Below, one piece after another: positions 45,297-54,879 of a DNA stretch of 64,000 nucleotides (within the stretch, counting starts at the first letter, position 1; every line of letters starts with the position of its first letter). The translations under genes and the position numbers were made by a program. The stretch comes from Meira nashicola (Eukaryota; Basidiomycota; Exobasidiomycetes; Exobasidiales; Brachybasidiaceae). A model generated the notes under the pieces. It was not told the origin of the DNA. It saw nothing but the letters and a program-made list of their open reading frames with translations, and searched no databases. Where the stretch lies: positions 2,191,178-2,255,177 of the forward strand of contig BCJU01000001.1 in NCBI GenBank assembly GCA_001600355.1, given 5' to 3'.

Positions 45297-47906
45297 ATGC
45301 TGGGAGGATCGTACCATGCTCAAGCAGCGACAGGTCGTGGTACTTGTGCAAGGGGTATGTCTAAAATCGGACTATCTACACGTTTGAGAGGACCGAATCT
45401 AAGCCTCCAACTTGCTCTGGCCACAACTGTTGCAGCTGCTTGGCTACATCATGCTAAAGTATCATCTTTGGCTTCTACTAATATAGCCAATAGCACAACA
45501 TCAAATGCCACTTCAACTTCACAACGTACACATTCGCATATAAACATTGTCACTCTACACTCAAATGGAACTTTGAATCAGCGTAATAGACATAATTCAA
45601 CACGAAGAGGACAAATACGCTCCTTTGCAACTGTTTCGGAATCGAGATCAAATGATGAAAGCAAAGACCAGTTACCTTTCGATCCCAAACATACTGACTC
45701 CTCCAAAGATTCTGTTGCTCTTTCCGATACAGAAGACATCAATGAGCTTATGCGTCATCCAGCATTACTCAATCATATCAAAGCACCTCGTAATCCGATC
45801 ATCCTTTGCCATGGCTTGTATGGCTTCGATGTTCGAGGTCCCTTTTGGGGCTTAGAGATTCATTATTGGGCAACCGTTTTGGATATATTGCGAAAAAAGG
45901 TTGGAGCAGATGTGATTGTAAGAGGTGTTCCTGGAACAGGTGCGATTGCCGATAGAGCAGAAGCTCTACATAAGTACTTATGTAGCGAAGAAGCAGGCAT
46001 AAAAGGCAAACAAGTCAACTTTATCGGACATAGTATGGGTGGCTTAGATGCTCGTTATTTAATCAGCGTTCTCAAACCTGCACCTGAAGAATATACTCCA
46101 ATCAGCTTGACAAGCCTTAGTACACCGCATCGTGGAAGTCCGTTTATGGATTGGTGTAATGCAAATGTTGGAACAGGAAATGATCGTGTAGAAGCAGAAA
46201 TTCGAGAAGCAAAGCAAAGGCAACAACAAACGGGATCGAGCACGAATACAAAAAGCGCACAACAAGAGGAGGAAGAAGAAGATTTTCAAAAGCATGAAAT
46301 TTCCAAACCTCCATTCAGCTTGAAAACTCCATTATTTGTTCGTCCTTCAGCAAAAGGAAAAGGTACAGAAGTGAACGAAGGAAAGACAGAGCAAAAAGAT
46401 TTTGCTATAGGTGAACTATTGAAGCCTGTCATTTCCGGAGTTACGGCTTCACTTGTTCAGCAGGCTACTTCGCCAAGCTCTTCAGAATCATCAACTGGTC
46501 AAGCAATTAAAGATGGTGCGAAAGAGTTGAAGCAGGAGGCCAAGTCAGATACCGATCAAAAGGAGTCAGGGAAGAAGAAGAAGAACGGGAAAGATTCACC
46601 TTTGATCGATTTCTCCCTTTTCAATCGTGCATTATCATCGATTGGTGGATCATTTTCGTCTTATATGCTCTCCGTTCTTGATCAACCAGCATACGCTATG
46701 CTTTCAACACGATATATGGCTCAAGTTTTTAACCCAACTGTGCCTAATTCTCCAAATGTTTCTTATTTCAGCGTAGCTTCACGAAAGAGAAGCTTACCGA
46801 TCTATCACCCTTTATGGCTACCCAAATTAATCTTAGACGCTGCAGCGGAAAGTAGAACAGCAGGTGGTGAACGTGATGGTAGTGCAGATGCTTTGGGCAG
46901 TAAATCACAAGGAAATGATGGATTGGTATCTGTTGAAAGTGCAAAGTGGGGCAAATTTTTAGGAATAATTGACGGATGTGATCATTGGGATTTACGTGGA
47001 GGAGGAGCGCCAAGATGGAAAGGAAAAGTTAATCCACAAACAGGTAAACCTTTAGTAATTGATGAAAGCAAAGAGAAACAAAAGGTAGAATCAGCTAATG
47101 AAGAGAAAAACAAGAAGGAGAAAGGTAATACATGGAACGATATTAATAGTATAGTACGTAATCTAATAAGTAGTAAAGATAAAGAGACAGGAAAGGAAGC
47201 TGGAAAGGAAGGAGAGAAAATGTCAAAGAAAGAAAAACCGGAAGAAAAAGATGAAAAAGACTCAAGTACACTAAAAGATGTGATTGCTTCGGTTGTTCCT
47301 TCAAAGTCATCCAAGAATGATCATGATCAAGGACTAGTTGATGAAGTTGCCAATTGGATTTCAGATCGATTACCCGAAGGCAATGAAGAGCGTAGAGCAG
47401 AAGCAGAAAGGGCTGCTGATGAATATGCAAAAGAAAATTCTTCATTCGGAAAGAAAGAAGAAGAGATTGAGATCGGACAACAAGACAAGGAAAGAGAAGT
47501 CGGAAAAGAAGAGAAATTCCAAGACCCAAAGAATGACACAACGACCGATTTTAACGATATAAAATTATCCGTAAAATTGCGAAGAGAAGCAGCATGGCAA
47601 GAAGAATTGGGACATTCGGAAACCGCTCGAGAATTACGTAGGGAATTAGCATGGCATAGAGCAGAATGGGATCGTGCTTTGGCTTCTGGTAAGGCCCCCG
47701 CATCCGTTGCAGAACGCTTACAGAGAAACAGTCAATCTTATCCCGCAAGCCGAGAGTTAGATTGGGATGCACATGCAAAGAATAGATCAATGTACAATAC
47801 AAACAATTCATCAACCAACCAAAAGCCCGTTCAAGTAACATCAGCCGATGAATTGGAACGATTTTGGATCGCGCTCTGTCGTCACCTTTGGGCTCATGGA
47901 TTCTAA
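45297..47906 (+). CDS. TGL2: Alpha/beta-hydrolase lipase, Tgl2-like
   Basis: An 869-residue lipase. The conserved fold begins near residue 165: NPIILCHGLYGFD (oxyanion region), GTGAIADRAEALHKYL, and the nucleophile elbow FIGHSMGGLDARYL with Ser about 246. It continues with TSLSTPHRGSPFMDW, and the His of the triad is probably in GCDHWDLRGG (about 562). Yeast Tgl2 is a mitochondrial triacylglycerol lipase; the basic, Ser/Thr-rich N-terminus with a hydrophobic stretch (SLQLALATTVAAAW) fits organellar targeting. Large charged insertions (about 300-440 and 590-750, rich in Lys/Glu) make it much longer than yeast Tgl2. The C-terminus ends with the conserved DELERFWIALCRHLWAHGF. An alternative start is the ATG at 45357. 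Single exon. Confidence 0.83.
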   Translation: MLGGSYHAQAATGRGTCARGMSKIGLSTRLRGPNLSLQLALATTVAAAWLHHAKVSSLASTNIANSTTSNATSTSQRTHSHINIVTLHSNGTLNQRNRHNSTRRGQIRSFATVSESRSNDESKDQLPFDPKHTDSSKDSVALSDTEDINELMRHPALLNHIKAPRNPIILCHGLYGFDVRGPFWGLEIHYWATVLDILRKKVGADVIVRGVPGTGAIADRAEALHKYLCSEEAGIKGKQVNFIGHSMGGLDARYLISVLKPAPEEYTPISLTSLSTPHRGSPFMDWCNANVGTGNDRVEAEIREAKQRQQQTGSSTNTKSAQQEEEEEDFQKHEISKPPFSLKTPLFVRPSAKGKGTEVNEGKTEQKDFAIGELLKPVISGVTASLVQQATSPSSSESSTGQAIKDGAKELKQEAKSDTDQKESGKKKKNGKDSPLIDFSLFNRALSSIGGSFSSYMLSVLDQPAYAMLSTRYMAQVFNPTVPNSPNVSYFSVASRKRSLPIYHPLWLPKLILDAAAESRTAGGERDGSADALGSKSQGNDGLVSVESAKWGKFLGIIDGCDHWDLRGGGAPRWKGKVNPQTGKPLVIDESKEKQKVESANEEKNKKEKGNTWNDINSIVRNLISSKDKETGKEAGKEGEKMSKKEKPEEKDEKDSSTLKDVIASVVPSKSSKNDHDQGLVDEVANWISDRLPEGNEERRAEAERAADEYAKENSSFGKKEEEIEIGQQDKEREVGKEEKFQDPKNDTTTDFNDIKLSVKLRREAAWQEELGHSETARELRRELAWHRAEWDRALASGKAPASVAERLQRNSQSYPASRELDWDAHAKNRSMYNTNNSSTNQKPVQVTSADELERFWIALCRHLWAHGF

Positions 47907-48291
47907 TCTCACATAAATTCTCAACTCCTCACAGATTCTATGATACTGCAGCTAGATCTCTCAATACTCTAATAGACCATCCCTTCAACTGTGCCATCAT
48001 CACATACTGTGCTGTCGAGAATTAGTGAAATGCAAATCATTCTTTTGGGCATGATGCTTATAGTGAAATGTGTACATGTGTGTGTACTCGTGAAAGGTGC
48101 ACATTTTGAGAAGTATGTGTCTGACACGTATGTATCTTTGTATGGGCTGTGAATGAAGATGCGAGAGGCGTTTGTGTATCATACATGCATACACGTTTGA
48201 TAACCTGTTGATAATCAAACGCATAGCTGCTCACCATGGAGGCTTAAAGACGTTTTAAAAGTCTATTTCGTGCACATTGTGAACATTGAAT
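47907..48291. other. Convergent intergenic region TGL2 / RPS17
   Basis: 385 bases between two gene 3' ends; contains GTGTGTAC-like alternating stretches but no gene. Confidence 0.6.
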
Positions 48292-49013
48292 TTAACGACG
48301 ACCAGCACCTGGAACGTTGCGTCTTTGTCTTTCGGGTTGTTGGAAGGCAGCAACTGGTCCGGAAACGGTGACTGGCAAACGGTCAAAGCCAGCAGCGGTC
48401 AACATTTCCTTGGTGTCGGGATCGACGTCCAAACCACCTAAAGCGGAAACGTCCAAAGCAGAAACTTCTGGAACGTATTGATCCTTACGTTCACGTTCCT
48501 CTTCTTGCAATTTGAAACTGATACCGCGGACAGGTCCCTTTTGAATACGCTTCATCAAGTAGGTAACATATCCGGCAATCTTGTTACGGAGACGCTTGCT
48601 TGGGATGATGGCGATTTCATCGATGGTTCTTTTGTTGGTGTGGAAGTCAGCGGCGGACAAACGAGGATAGTAACGCTCGATGATGACTGTATGGCAGAGA
48701 GGTGAAGAGATGGTAAGCATTATGTCCAACAATATCACTGGTATGTTACGGGTAGTGTTGTCAAATCTTTCGAGTCCAGGTTCTTTCGAATGGTCTTATA
48801 GTCTCCAGTAATATCATCAATTAACTCCTTCGCGGCAATCTGCCACCCTCGTCTTGAGACTCTCATTCCCTTCAACCTCCTCTTCTCGCTGTAACCTTTT
48901 CTGACTCATTCGTTTCCCCTCTTTCGCTGTCGATGTCGCTTTAATTCATATCCTTCATCGTGACACTTACCGCGCGAAGCACGCTTTGTGGTTTTTGTAC
49001 GAACGCGACCCAT
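48292..49013 (-). CDS. RPS17: 40S ribosomal protein S17 (eS17)
   Basis: Small-subunit ribosomal protein of 145 residues in two exons: 49013-48971 ([14 protein letters not shown]) and 48686-48292. The 284-base intron has a GTAAGT donor and ACAG acceptor, and the phase is consistent. Conserved segments are [50 protein letters not shown] and [12 protein letters not shown]. The C-terminal extension (about 100-145) is typical of fungal eS17. It is divergently arranged with RPS22, 992 bases away. The first exon is short and separated from the rest by a relatively long intron, a common layout for fungal ribosomal protein genes. Confidence 0.96.
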
Positions 49014-50005
49014 TGTGACTGATGTGTGAAGTCAGAAAGGAAAAGATTGAAGTGATCGATGATGGATCGTATACGTTCCAAAGTTAACTTGCTTACACTT
49101 ATTCTTGGTGTAGGAAGTATTCCTCTGAGCCTGTGCCTAAGACTTCTTCGCGCATTATCACAAATTTGTATTTAGCCTGCCAAAAGCCTCGTACAGTCCG
49201 GCCGATGAATACGGCGTAAAGGGCCACTACACGCGAATATTTGCCTGGTTCGTTTTGACTGCCTTGCAAGCAGCGTTTGTTGAAGACTGCGGATCACGTG
49301 TTCATTTACCGCGGTTGTCTGAATGTCAGCTATAACGCGCTGCCTTTAGACACAGCGCTCTAGCACCTCATACCTTTAGCCTATCAAACAGTCTCGTGAA
49401 CGCAGCCGTCCATAGGTTGTGCTGCGAAGAATAGGTCAGTACGAACAAACGCACATTACAGGGAGTCCGTTCAGCTGCAAACTGAGAGATGAACTAAAGA
49501 TTGAAACTGTCAGACACTCTTATTTCAACTTCTTCTTCATCACGTATCATCCTCAAGCTGACCAAATAAAGGTGAGTACCTCTTTCGGTAGCAGTGAACA
49601 AGGACGACGAGACGAGCGATGTACGAAATGGCTGTGCGATGCATTGAGCGAGGCAAAGTGATCTGAAAATTGAATGTGCAGTATGATCGACAATTGTGCA
49701 AGTCAATGAGGGATTGGGATGTAACGACATGATATTTGTGAGAAGGGAACAGTATATTTGATCCGATATGTAGCAAAGAAGAGCGATCCAGTTCGACTAC
49801 GTAATATTTCGACAACAAAGATCAGCGATTGACGGTTGAAGTGTATTATCGCCTTTTGCTTCATTTCAGGCCAGCTATCGGCATCCTCGCCCGTTCGTCA
49901 CTTTTTTATCTATAGCTGGTCGGAACAGAAGACTGATCATAGCTTCTGCACCCGTCCAGTAGGAATCTATCTCCCTCTTTAATAACAAGATAATAATCAA
50001 CAAAT
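49014..50005. promoter_or_regulatory. Divergent promoter region of RPS17 and RPS22
   Basis: 992 bases between two ribosomal-protein start codons. GC-rich patches occur near 49196-49260 and 49295-49345. A pyrimidine-rich run precedes RPS22 near 49967-49980. An open frame at 49419-49661 has no protein-like features. Co-regulation of the two genes is inferred from the layout. Confidence 0.55.
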
Positions 50006-50827
50006 ATGGTTCGCGTTTCAGTTCTTGTGAGTATAAATATTTGCGACTGATATGGAAATTTCATGATAGGATAAATTGCTGACAATATGGATTGCCTTTA
50101 CAATTCTTTAGAACGATGCTCTCAACTCCATCGTCAACGCCGAGCGTAAGGGTAAGAGACAAGTCTTGATCCGCCCTAGCTCCAAGGTTATCCTCAAGTT
50201 CTTGGGTGTTATGCAAAAGCATGGTGAGTATTTGTGATCTACAACTACGGAAATGGAAAGGCTAGGATTCGGTCAGAAGATGCGGATCTCCTCATTCCCG
50301 ACGAACAGATCGGACTTATAACTGTTGAGCAGACGGCTTTCTCTGTCCACCGTCGTTCATCTTTAAGAGTCCGAGAGATGAATGTGTTTTCACACACGTG
50401 TCTCTATCTTCGATTTTGTGGATGTCGTTTGTATCTCAATTGAGTTCCTACAACGATTTCTATGGAGACGTATGAGGCCGAAATTCTTGCTCTTTTCATT
50501 TTCGAGAGGTGAACATTGTAGACTTTTAACTTTTTGCTGACGAGTGCATTTACTTATCCTTCTTCAGGTTACATCGGTGAATACGAATTCGTTGACGACC
50601 ACAGAAGCGGAAAGATTGTTGTTCAACTTTTGGGACGTATCAACAAGTGTGGTGTTATCTCTCCTCGCTTCAACGTTCCATTGGGACGTATTGAAACCTG
50701 GGTACAACAATTGTTGCCTGCTCGTTCTTTCGGTGTCATTGTTTTGACAACATCTGCCGGCGTTTTGGATCACCACGAAGCACGTAGAAAACACGCTGGT
50801 GGTAAGATTTTGGGTTACTTCTACTAA
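50006..50827 (+). CDS. RPS22: 40S ribosomal protein S22 / S15a (uS8)
   Basis: Small-subunit ribosomal protein of 130 residues, the exact family length, in three exons: 50006-50026 (MVRVSVL), 50112-50223 and 50568-50827. Introns are 85 and 344 bases, with GTGAGT donors and TTTAG and TTCAG acceptors. Visible landmarks are [71 protein letters not shown] and [20 protein letters not shown], ending GGKILGYFY. Highly biased codon use fits strong expression. Confidence 0.97.
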
Positions 50828-51669
50828 GAATATCGTCAAAGAGATTGAATTAGCATGATGATGTTCTCACCTTTGCTTAATCATCCCAGACTTTAATTCT
50901 TGTAGTTTTGATACGATTTCCACACATATACATTGTACTTATGACATCAAAAGGGAGAACATTTCTACTCCCGCGCATATCCATGCAATATTAGAAAACA
51001 TGACCATCATCTATCTTGTTTGTGCCAAGAATTAGTAAGCACAGCTTTTTTCACTCTGCCAAAGTAAAGAGGGTATCACCGTTCTAGCGTTTAACGGATG
51101 AAAGGTACCGTGAAATTGAAATAATTCACACAAAGAAAAGGATTATTTGAACTCCTTCAGATCGAGAGACAAAAGTCTATCTAACATCGGTCTCTGATAT
51201 TCCGAGCAAGATTGAATTTTCGCGGAATTGCCGCCAAATGAGGAGTTTAGCCGTTTTATTAATTCTTTGGAAAAAAAGAAAGATAGACGACTTATTGCAT
51301 TGCGTCTTTCGATTTGAACGAGATCAAACTTACGTGACGAAATGAGAAAAAATAAATGTGCGGTGCCGGCGACGATACAGAAAGTAAGAGGGGACAAAAA
51401 AGAAAAGAGTAATGAGATGATCGGAGTTCCTTTGACTTTTATTGTACTATGTACCTGATGCACGGCACAAAAACTGTTAAAATAATAAATAAAAAAGTGA
51501 TGAAAGTGGCAACGTGTGGGAGAAAGTATATTGCGTGCGCAAAGGTTGATTATTTGATGGTTAACTTGTCTTCACCATCATCATCATCATCATTCACTTT
51601 GTTAAACCTAAAGCTTTTATTTGATCAAAACTATATCAATTCAACTTACAAATCTCAAAATCAAAAAAG
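50828..51669. other. Intergenic region and probable 5' leader of the small secreted peptide gene
   Basis: 842 bases. The distal part is AT-rich and featureless. Near the 3' end is a (CAT)6 repeat at 51576-51593. The last part is probably the untranslated first exon of the peptide gene. An open frame from 51449 would, after splicing, run in frame into the peptide ORF, but its composition is not protein-like. Confidence 0.4.
51576..51593. repeat. CAT trinucleotide microsatellite
   Basis: Six CAT units in the probable leader of the small secreted peptide gene. Confidence 0.85.
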
Positions 51670-51745
51670 GTGAGTGTATCTGATTTAACACATTAACCTA
51701 AATAAAAATAATTAAAAAAAAAAAAAACTTTTCATTTTCGATCAG
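51670..51745 (+). other. Probable 5'-leader intron of the small secreted peptide gene
   Basis: Donor GTGAGT at 51670 and acceptor ATCAG ending at 51745, with a poly-A run and a pyrimidine-rich stretch before the acceptor. The intron is 76 bases, like other introns here, and ends 13 bases before the peptide ATG. Confidence 0.55.
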
Positions 51746-51758
51746 AAAAGGTATCAAA

Positions 51759-51890
51759 ATGCGTATTCACATTTTCGCAACTCTTGCAATCATTCTTGCT
51801 ACTTTCACAATTGCTGCTCCTGTGCCATCAGACAAAAATGCTCCTTTGGAACCAAGACAATTCTGCAAGAGAATATGTGCACCTTATTGA
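51759..51890 (+). CDS. 43-residue secreted peptide precursor with a two-cysteine C-terminal peptide
   Basis: ATG with AAA before it, 44 codons ending in TGA. The product has a clear signal peptide (about residues 1-20: basic Arg2, then IFATLAIILATFTIA, with Ala-Ala-Pro at the cleavage site) and a short spacer (PVPSDKNAPLEPR). The C-terminus is QFCKRICAPY, with two Cys spaced C-x3-C that could close a small disulfide ring, and a possible Kex2 pair inside it. The leader seems to carry an intron. The architecture resembles fungal secreted signalling or RiPP-like precursors, but I recognise no family. It is too short for ordinary gene finders. Confidence 0.6.
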   Translation: MRIHIFATLAIILATFTIAAPVPSDKNAPLEPRQFCKRICAPY

Positions 51891-52290
51891 CATCAAGTCA
51901 ATCTATCTCAATCACAAGTAAAGTTCAGTATTCTTCGAGGAAAAGTACCAATTTCATTCCGTAGTTCGGTATAAGAAATGGTATTCAACAGTCACAAGTT
52001 TATGGTATAATTCAGTCTATTACATTTTCTTTTCTTCGTTGCTAGCATGCACACGCGAACGACTCTTCAATAACAACTTCATTCTCTTTTTGTCTATCAC
52101 ATTTTTCTTCTATGTCAGTTATTCAAATGCTGTAAATATCAATCAGTCGTGATAATGCCACTTTTTCCCTTTCACGTGTGATCATTCATGCTAAGAATAA
52201 TGGTCATAAATTGAAAAGAGAAAATCATCATAAAAAGAGAGTGTGCATATATGCATATATAGATGCATATCGAATGGATAAAGAGATCAT
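51891..52290. other. Convergent intergenic region
   Basis: 400 bases between the peptide gene and the end of the next minus-strand gene; ATGCATATAT-type alternating sequence near 52247-52270. No gene is seen. Confidence 0.55.
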
Positions 52291-53952
52291 TCAATGAGAG
52301 TTTTCAGAAGAGGTAATTGACCCAGCAGATTCACTGAAATGACTACCTTCCAAAACAAGCGTAGGCATGATAAGTTGGTGTACATTTTCTTGGTCTTCAT
52401 GTGTATGCTGGCTTTCCATTGGTGAAGAGATGTAACCATCCATGCTCACATTACTGGCTACACCAAAACCTGCACGAAATTCACCCACGTCAAAAAATCC
52501 TTCAGAAGATGCAGGAGGACTAGACAGATATGCAGTACTTGATCTTCCTTCAGAAGAATGTTGACTTGATCCAGGTTTAGAACTTGGTGGATTACGATAG
52601 CGAACGATACTGTTGCGCATTAAAAATTTAACGTACCGCTCGCTGATTCGTGCAGCTTCGAGCATCCCCCTCACTTGATCAGGTTCCTGATCGGGAAAAT
52701 CGATTCTCAAGACCACGTTGCGCATGTCAGCGGAATTATCTCGATCAATGCACTCTTGCAATCGAACGAACAAGGCAGAATTCCAACTTGCTGGACGGAA
52801 TGTTCTAAGTCTTTCGTCTACGTCGAATGCTCGTTCAATCTGGCAAATCAATCCAGTCCGATGCCTTTGGAAATTCTCATACAAGCGATCAATAGCTTGT
52901 GTAAAGGCTCTATCAGATAATAGTCTGTGACTAGGATCGAAAGGCACAGAATCATTGCCATCACAGGAATCAGGATATCCATCGTCGAATAGCAAGCGGT
53001 GTTGGTCCGGATTGAGTGGAATGTTGAGCATTGTAGTGCAGTACGGAATATATTCTTCTTCTTTGAAGTAATCACTACCACTTTCAGATTCTTCATCCAA
53101 TACAGAAGTTGACTCCGACGATGGACCAGCAGTAACATTGACAGCAGATGACGTTAATGACTCAGGCTCTACTTCGCTGATCTCGTTGAAACTCTTCTCT
53201 TCAATCTTGCGAATAATGAAGAAACGTCCATGCGTGACTTCTGCTTGCCAGTTGTTTACTCCTACCGGGAAGACATTGCGCTTTTGGTTCATATAAGGAG
53301 AACGACGAGTGCTCATTGGCATATTGCCAGATCTGGTAGCTCCTGCTTTTCTACGCATTTTTTGACGTTCTTTTTCCAAATCATCAGCAGCTGCACGAAG
53401 AGCGAGAGGAGCATTGGACATAATTTCAAAGCCCATTCCGCCAGAATGAAAACCTCTAGAAAGTTGTAAACCTACATCAGTGGTCGATCGAGTGTAGACT
53501 GCGTTGACATATGGGTAGGCTGAAGGTCGCTTCAAGCTCCGTGAGAATGTGTGGCGTGATTGATTGAATCCTGATCCTCCTTTTAATTCTCTTACTAATT
53601 GGCGAGCTTGTTTAGCGCCAGGCAGATCAGATCCTTGTCGAATACCCCGAAAGACATTTGTTAGGGCTTCCTTAAATGCATCTTGTGCAGCTATTTCAGC
53701 GTTTATATAGGCATCAAGAAGCCTGTTTGTATTGGTGGCGTCACCTGATCGTTTGTACGTTTCTCTTCCGACAGCTCTACGGCCGGCTTGTCTGAGAGCA
53801 ATGCTTTGTCTGAGAGCTTGCAAGTGAGCTTTATAAGTAGACGATGCGAGTGAGCTGCCACCCACACCTTGTTTCGCTGCTCCACTACGAAGCAAGGTAT
53901 TCTTTAACTGACCCATGAGGCCAGCAAGAAACCCTCCTCCCGTAGCAGCCAT
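52291..53952 (-). CDS. Unrecognised 553-residue protein
   Basis: Single exon, good ATG context, full-length frame. The N-terminal 170 residues are basic and Ala/Arg/Gln-rich with few acids (GGFLAGLMGQLKNTLLRSGA, HLQALRQSIALRQAGRRAVG), compatible with mitochondrial targeting. Further segments (RGFHSGGMGFEIMSNAPLAL, DDLEKERQKMRRKAG) precede an acidic Ser/Glu stretch (about 250-300). The C-terminal part (about 310-470) is a globular-looking region with YIPYCTTMLNIPLNPD, FTQAIDRLYENFQRHR, FRPASWNSALFVRLQECID and RISERYVKFLMRN, followed by a disordered tail. No motif gives a function. It lies divergent to SET1. Confidence 0.7.
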   Translation of the reverse strand: MAATGGGFLAGLMGQLKNTLLRSGAAKQGVGGSSLASSTYKAHLQALRQSIALRQAGRRAVGRETYKRSGDATNTNRLLDAYINAEIAAQDAFKEALTNVFRGIRQGSDLPGAKQARQLVRELKGGSGFNQSRHTFSRSLKRPSAYPYVNAVYTRSTTDVGLQLSRGFHSGGMGFEIMSNAPLALRAAADDLEKERQKMRRKAGATRSGNMPMSTRRSPYMNQKRNVFPVGVNNWQAEVTHGRFFIIRKIEEKSFNEISEVEPESLTSSAVNVTAGPSSESTSVLDEESESGSDYFKEEEYIPYCTTMLNIPLNPDQHRLLFDDGYPDSCDGNDSVPFDPSHRLLSDRAFTQAIDRLYENFQRHRTGLICQIERAFDVDERLRTFRPASWNSALFVRLQECIDRDNSADMRNVVLRIDFPDQEPDQVRGMLEAARISERYVKFLMRNSIVRYRNPPSSKPGSSQHSSEGRSSTAYLSSPPASSEGFFDVGEFRAGFGVASNVSMDGYISSPMESQHTHEDQENVHQLIMPTLVLEGSHFSESAGSITSSENSH

Positions 53953-54875
53953 TTTTGGTCAAAATCGGTGGTGAGAGAAACCGATCAAGATCAAAGATGA
54001 TTGACGAGAAGAAAGAATATACAGAAAATAAGCCGTTCCCGATAATTCCCTATGTAAATAAAAATCTAATCACTCGATTAGACTTTTGACATTTCGGAAA
54101 TGCATTCATGCACAATTCAACACTCATCAAAAGCTGCACAGCCATTTTTTTTTGTTTTAGACTGAATAGTCTACGCCACCCCCGCTCAGCGCTTCGCGTT
54201 AGGGCTTGAAGACACAATTGGCCTGTATACAGGGTCGTGGATTTTAAGATCGGCATGTGATGTGGGAATAGAGTCCTTTTCTTCAAAAGAACAAACGAGA
54301 AGCCCTTTAATCAGAACATTGAACTTGTATCTTCAATATGATTTACGATAAATTGCATTCATTATCTTGCGTAGAAAAGAAAAACGAAGAGAAAATTCTC
54401 AAGCACTTTATCATGCCTTTTTGCTTACATAACATTCAATCAACTAACGCGTGGTCGTATGAGCGGGCGCGTATGTATTGAGCCCATGCACGCCGGCAAC
54501 GCGCTGAACAGAGTGATTCTCGCAAAGTGCCTTTCTTTAGACGAAAAGAACAAACAACTGCCTTCTCTTGACAAATTTGTTTTTGGAGATTTGCTCAATT
54601 CATTCCTCATCCAACAAATCACTTCCGACCATCACTTTCAACAACCCTCAAGCATAAGAACTATCAGAAGTTGATCTTCGTGACAGGGAAGACAGGCTCT
54701 CATTCCTCTTCTCATATAAGTTTGGAATTGTATCTAAACCCTACCAAAAAGTGGATACAAACAGTGATATTTTTTTTTCGAAGACATTACTTGCTTATCC
54801 ATAGCTTTTTGACCTAATCTATGTCCTCTTTGATAAAAGACACTCCATTAAAATGATCTGTCAAACTTGGGAATC
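53953..54875. promoter_or_regulatory. Divergent promoter region upstream of SET1
   Basis: 923 bases between divergent genes. It contains an ACGCGT at 54447-54452 and an 8-codon upstream ORF at 54853-54879 that overlaps the SET1 start. A short open frame at 54459-54674 is not protein-like. Confidence 0.5.
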
Positions 54876-54879
54876 ATGA
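54853..54879 (+). promoter_or_regulatory. Short upstream ORF overlapping the SET1 start codon (ATGA overlap)
   Basis: ATG at 54853 with AAA before it, eight codons, TGA at 54877-54879. Its stop overlaps the SET1 ATG at 54876 in an ATGA arrangement. If transcribed, it would limit SET1 translation to leaky scanning or reinitiation. Confidence 0.45.

Noticed and set aside
49014..49021. HomolD-like CAGTCACA (minus strand) directly before the RPS17 ATG
   Set aside because: It matches the fission-yeast ribosomal promoter box, but it touches the start codon rather than lying at the TATA position, and RPS22 lacks it. Probably chance.
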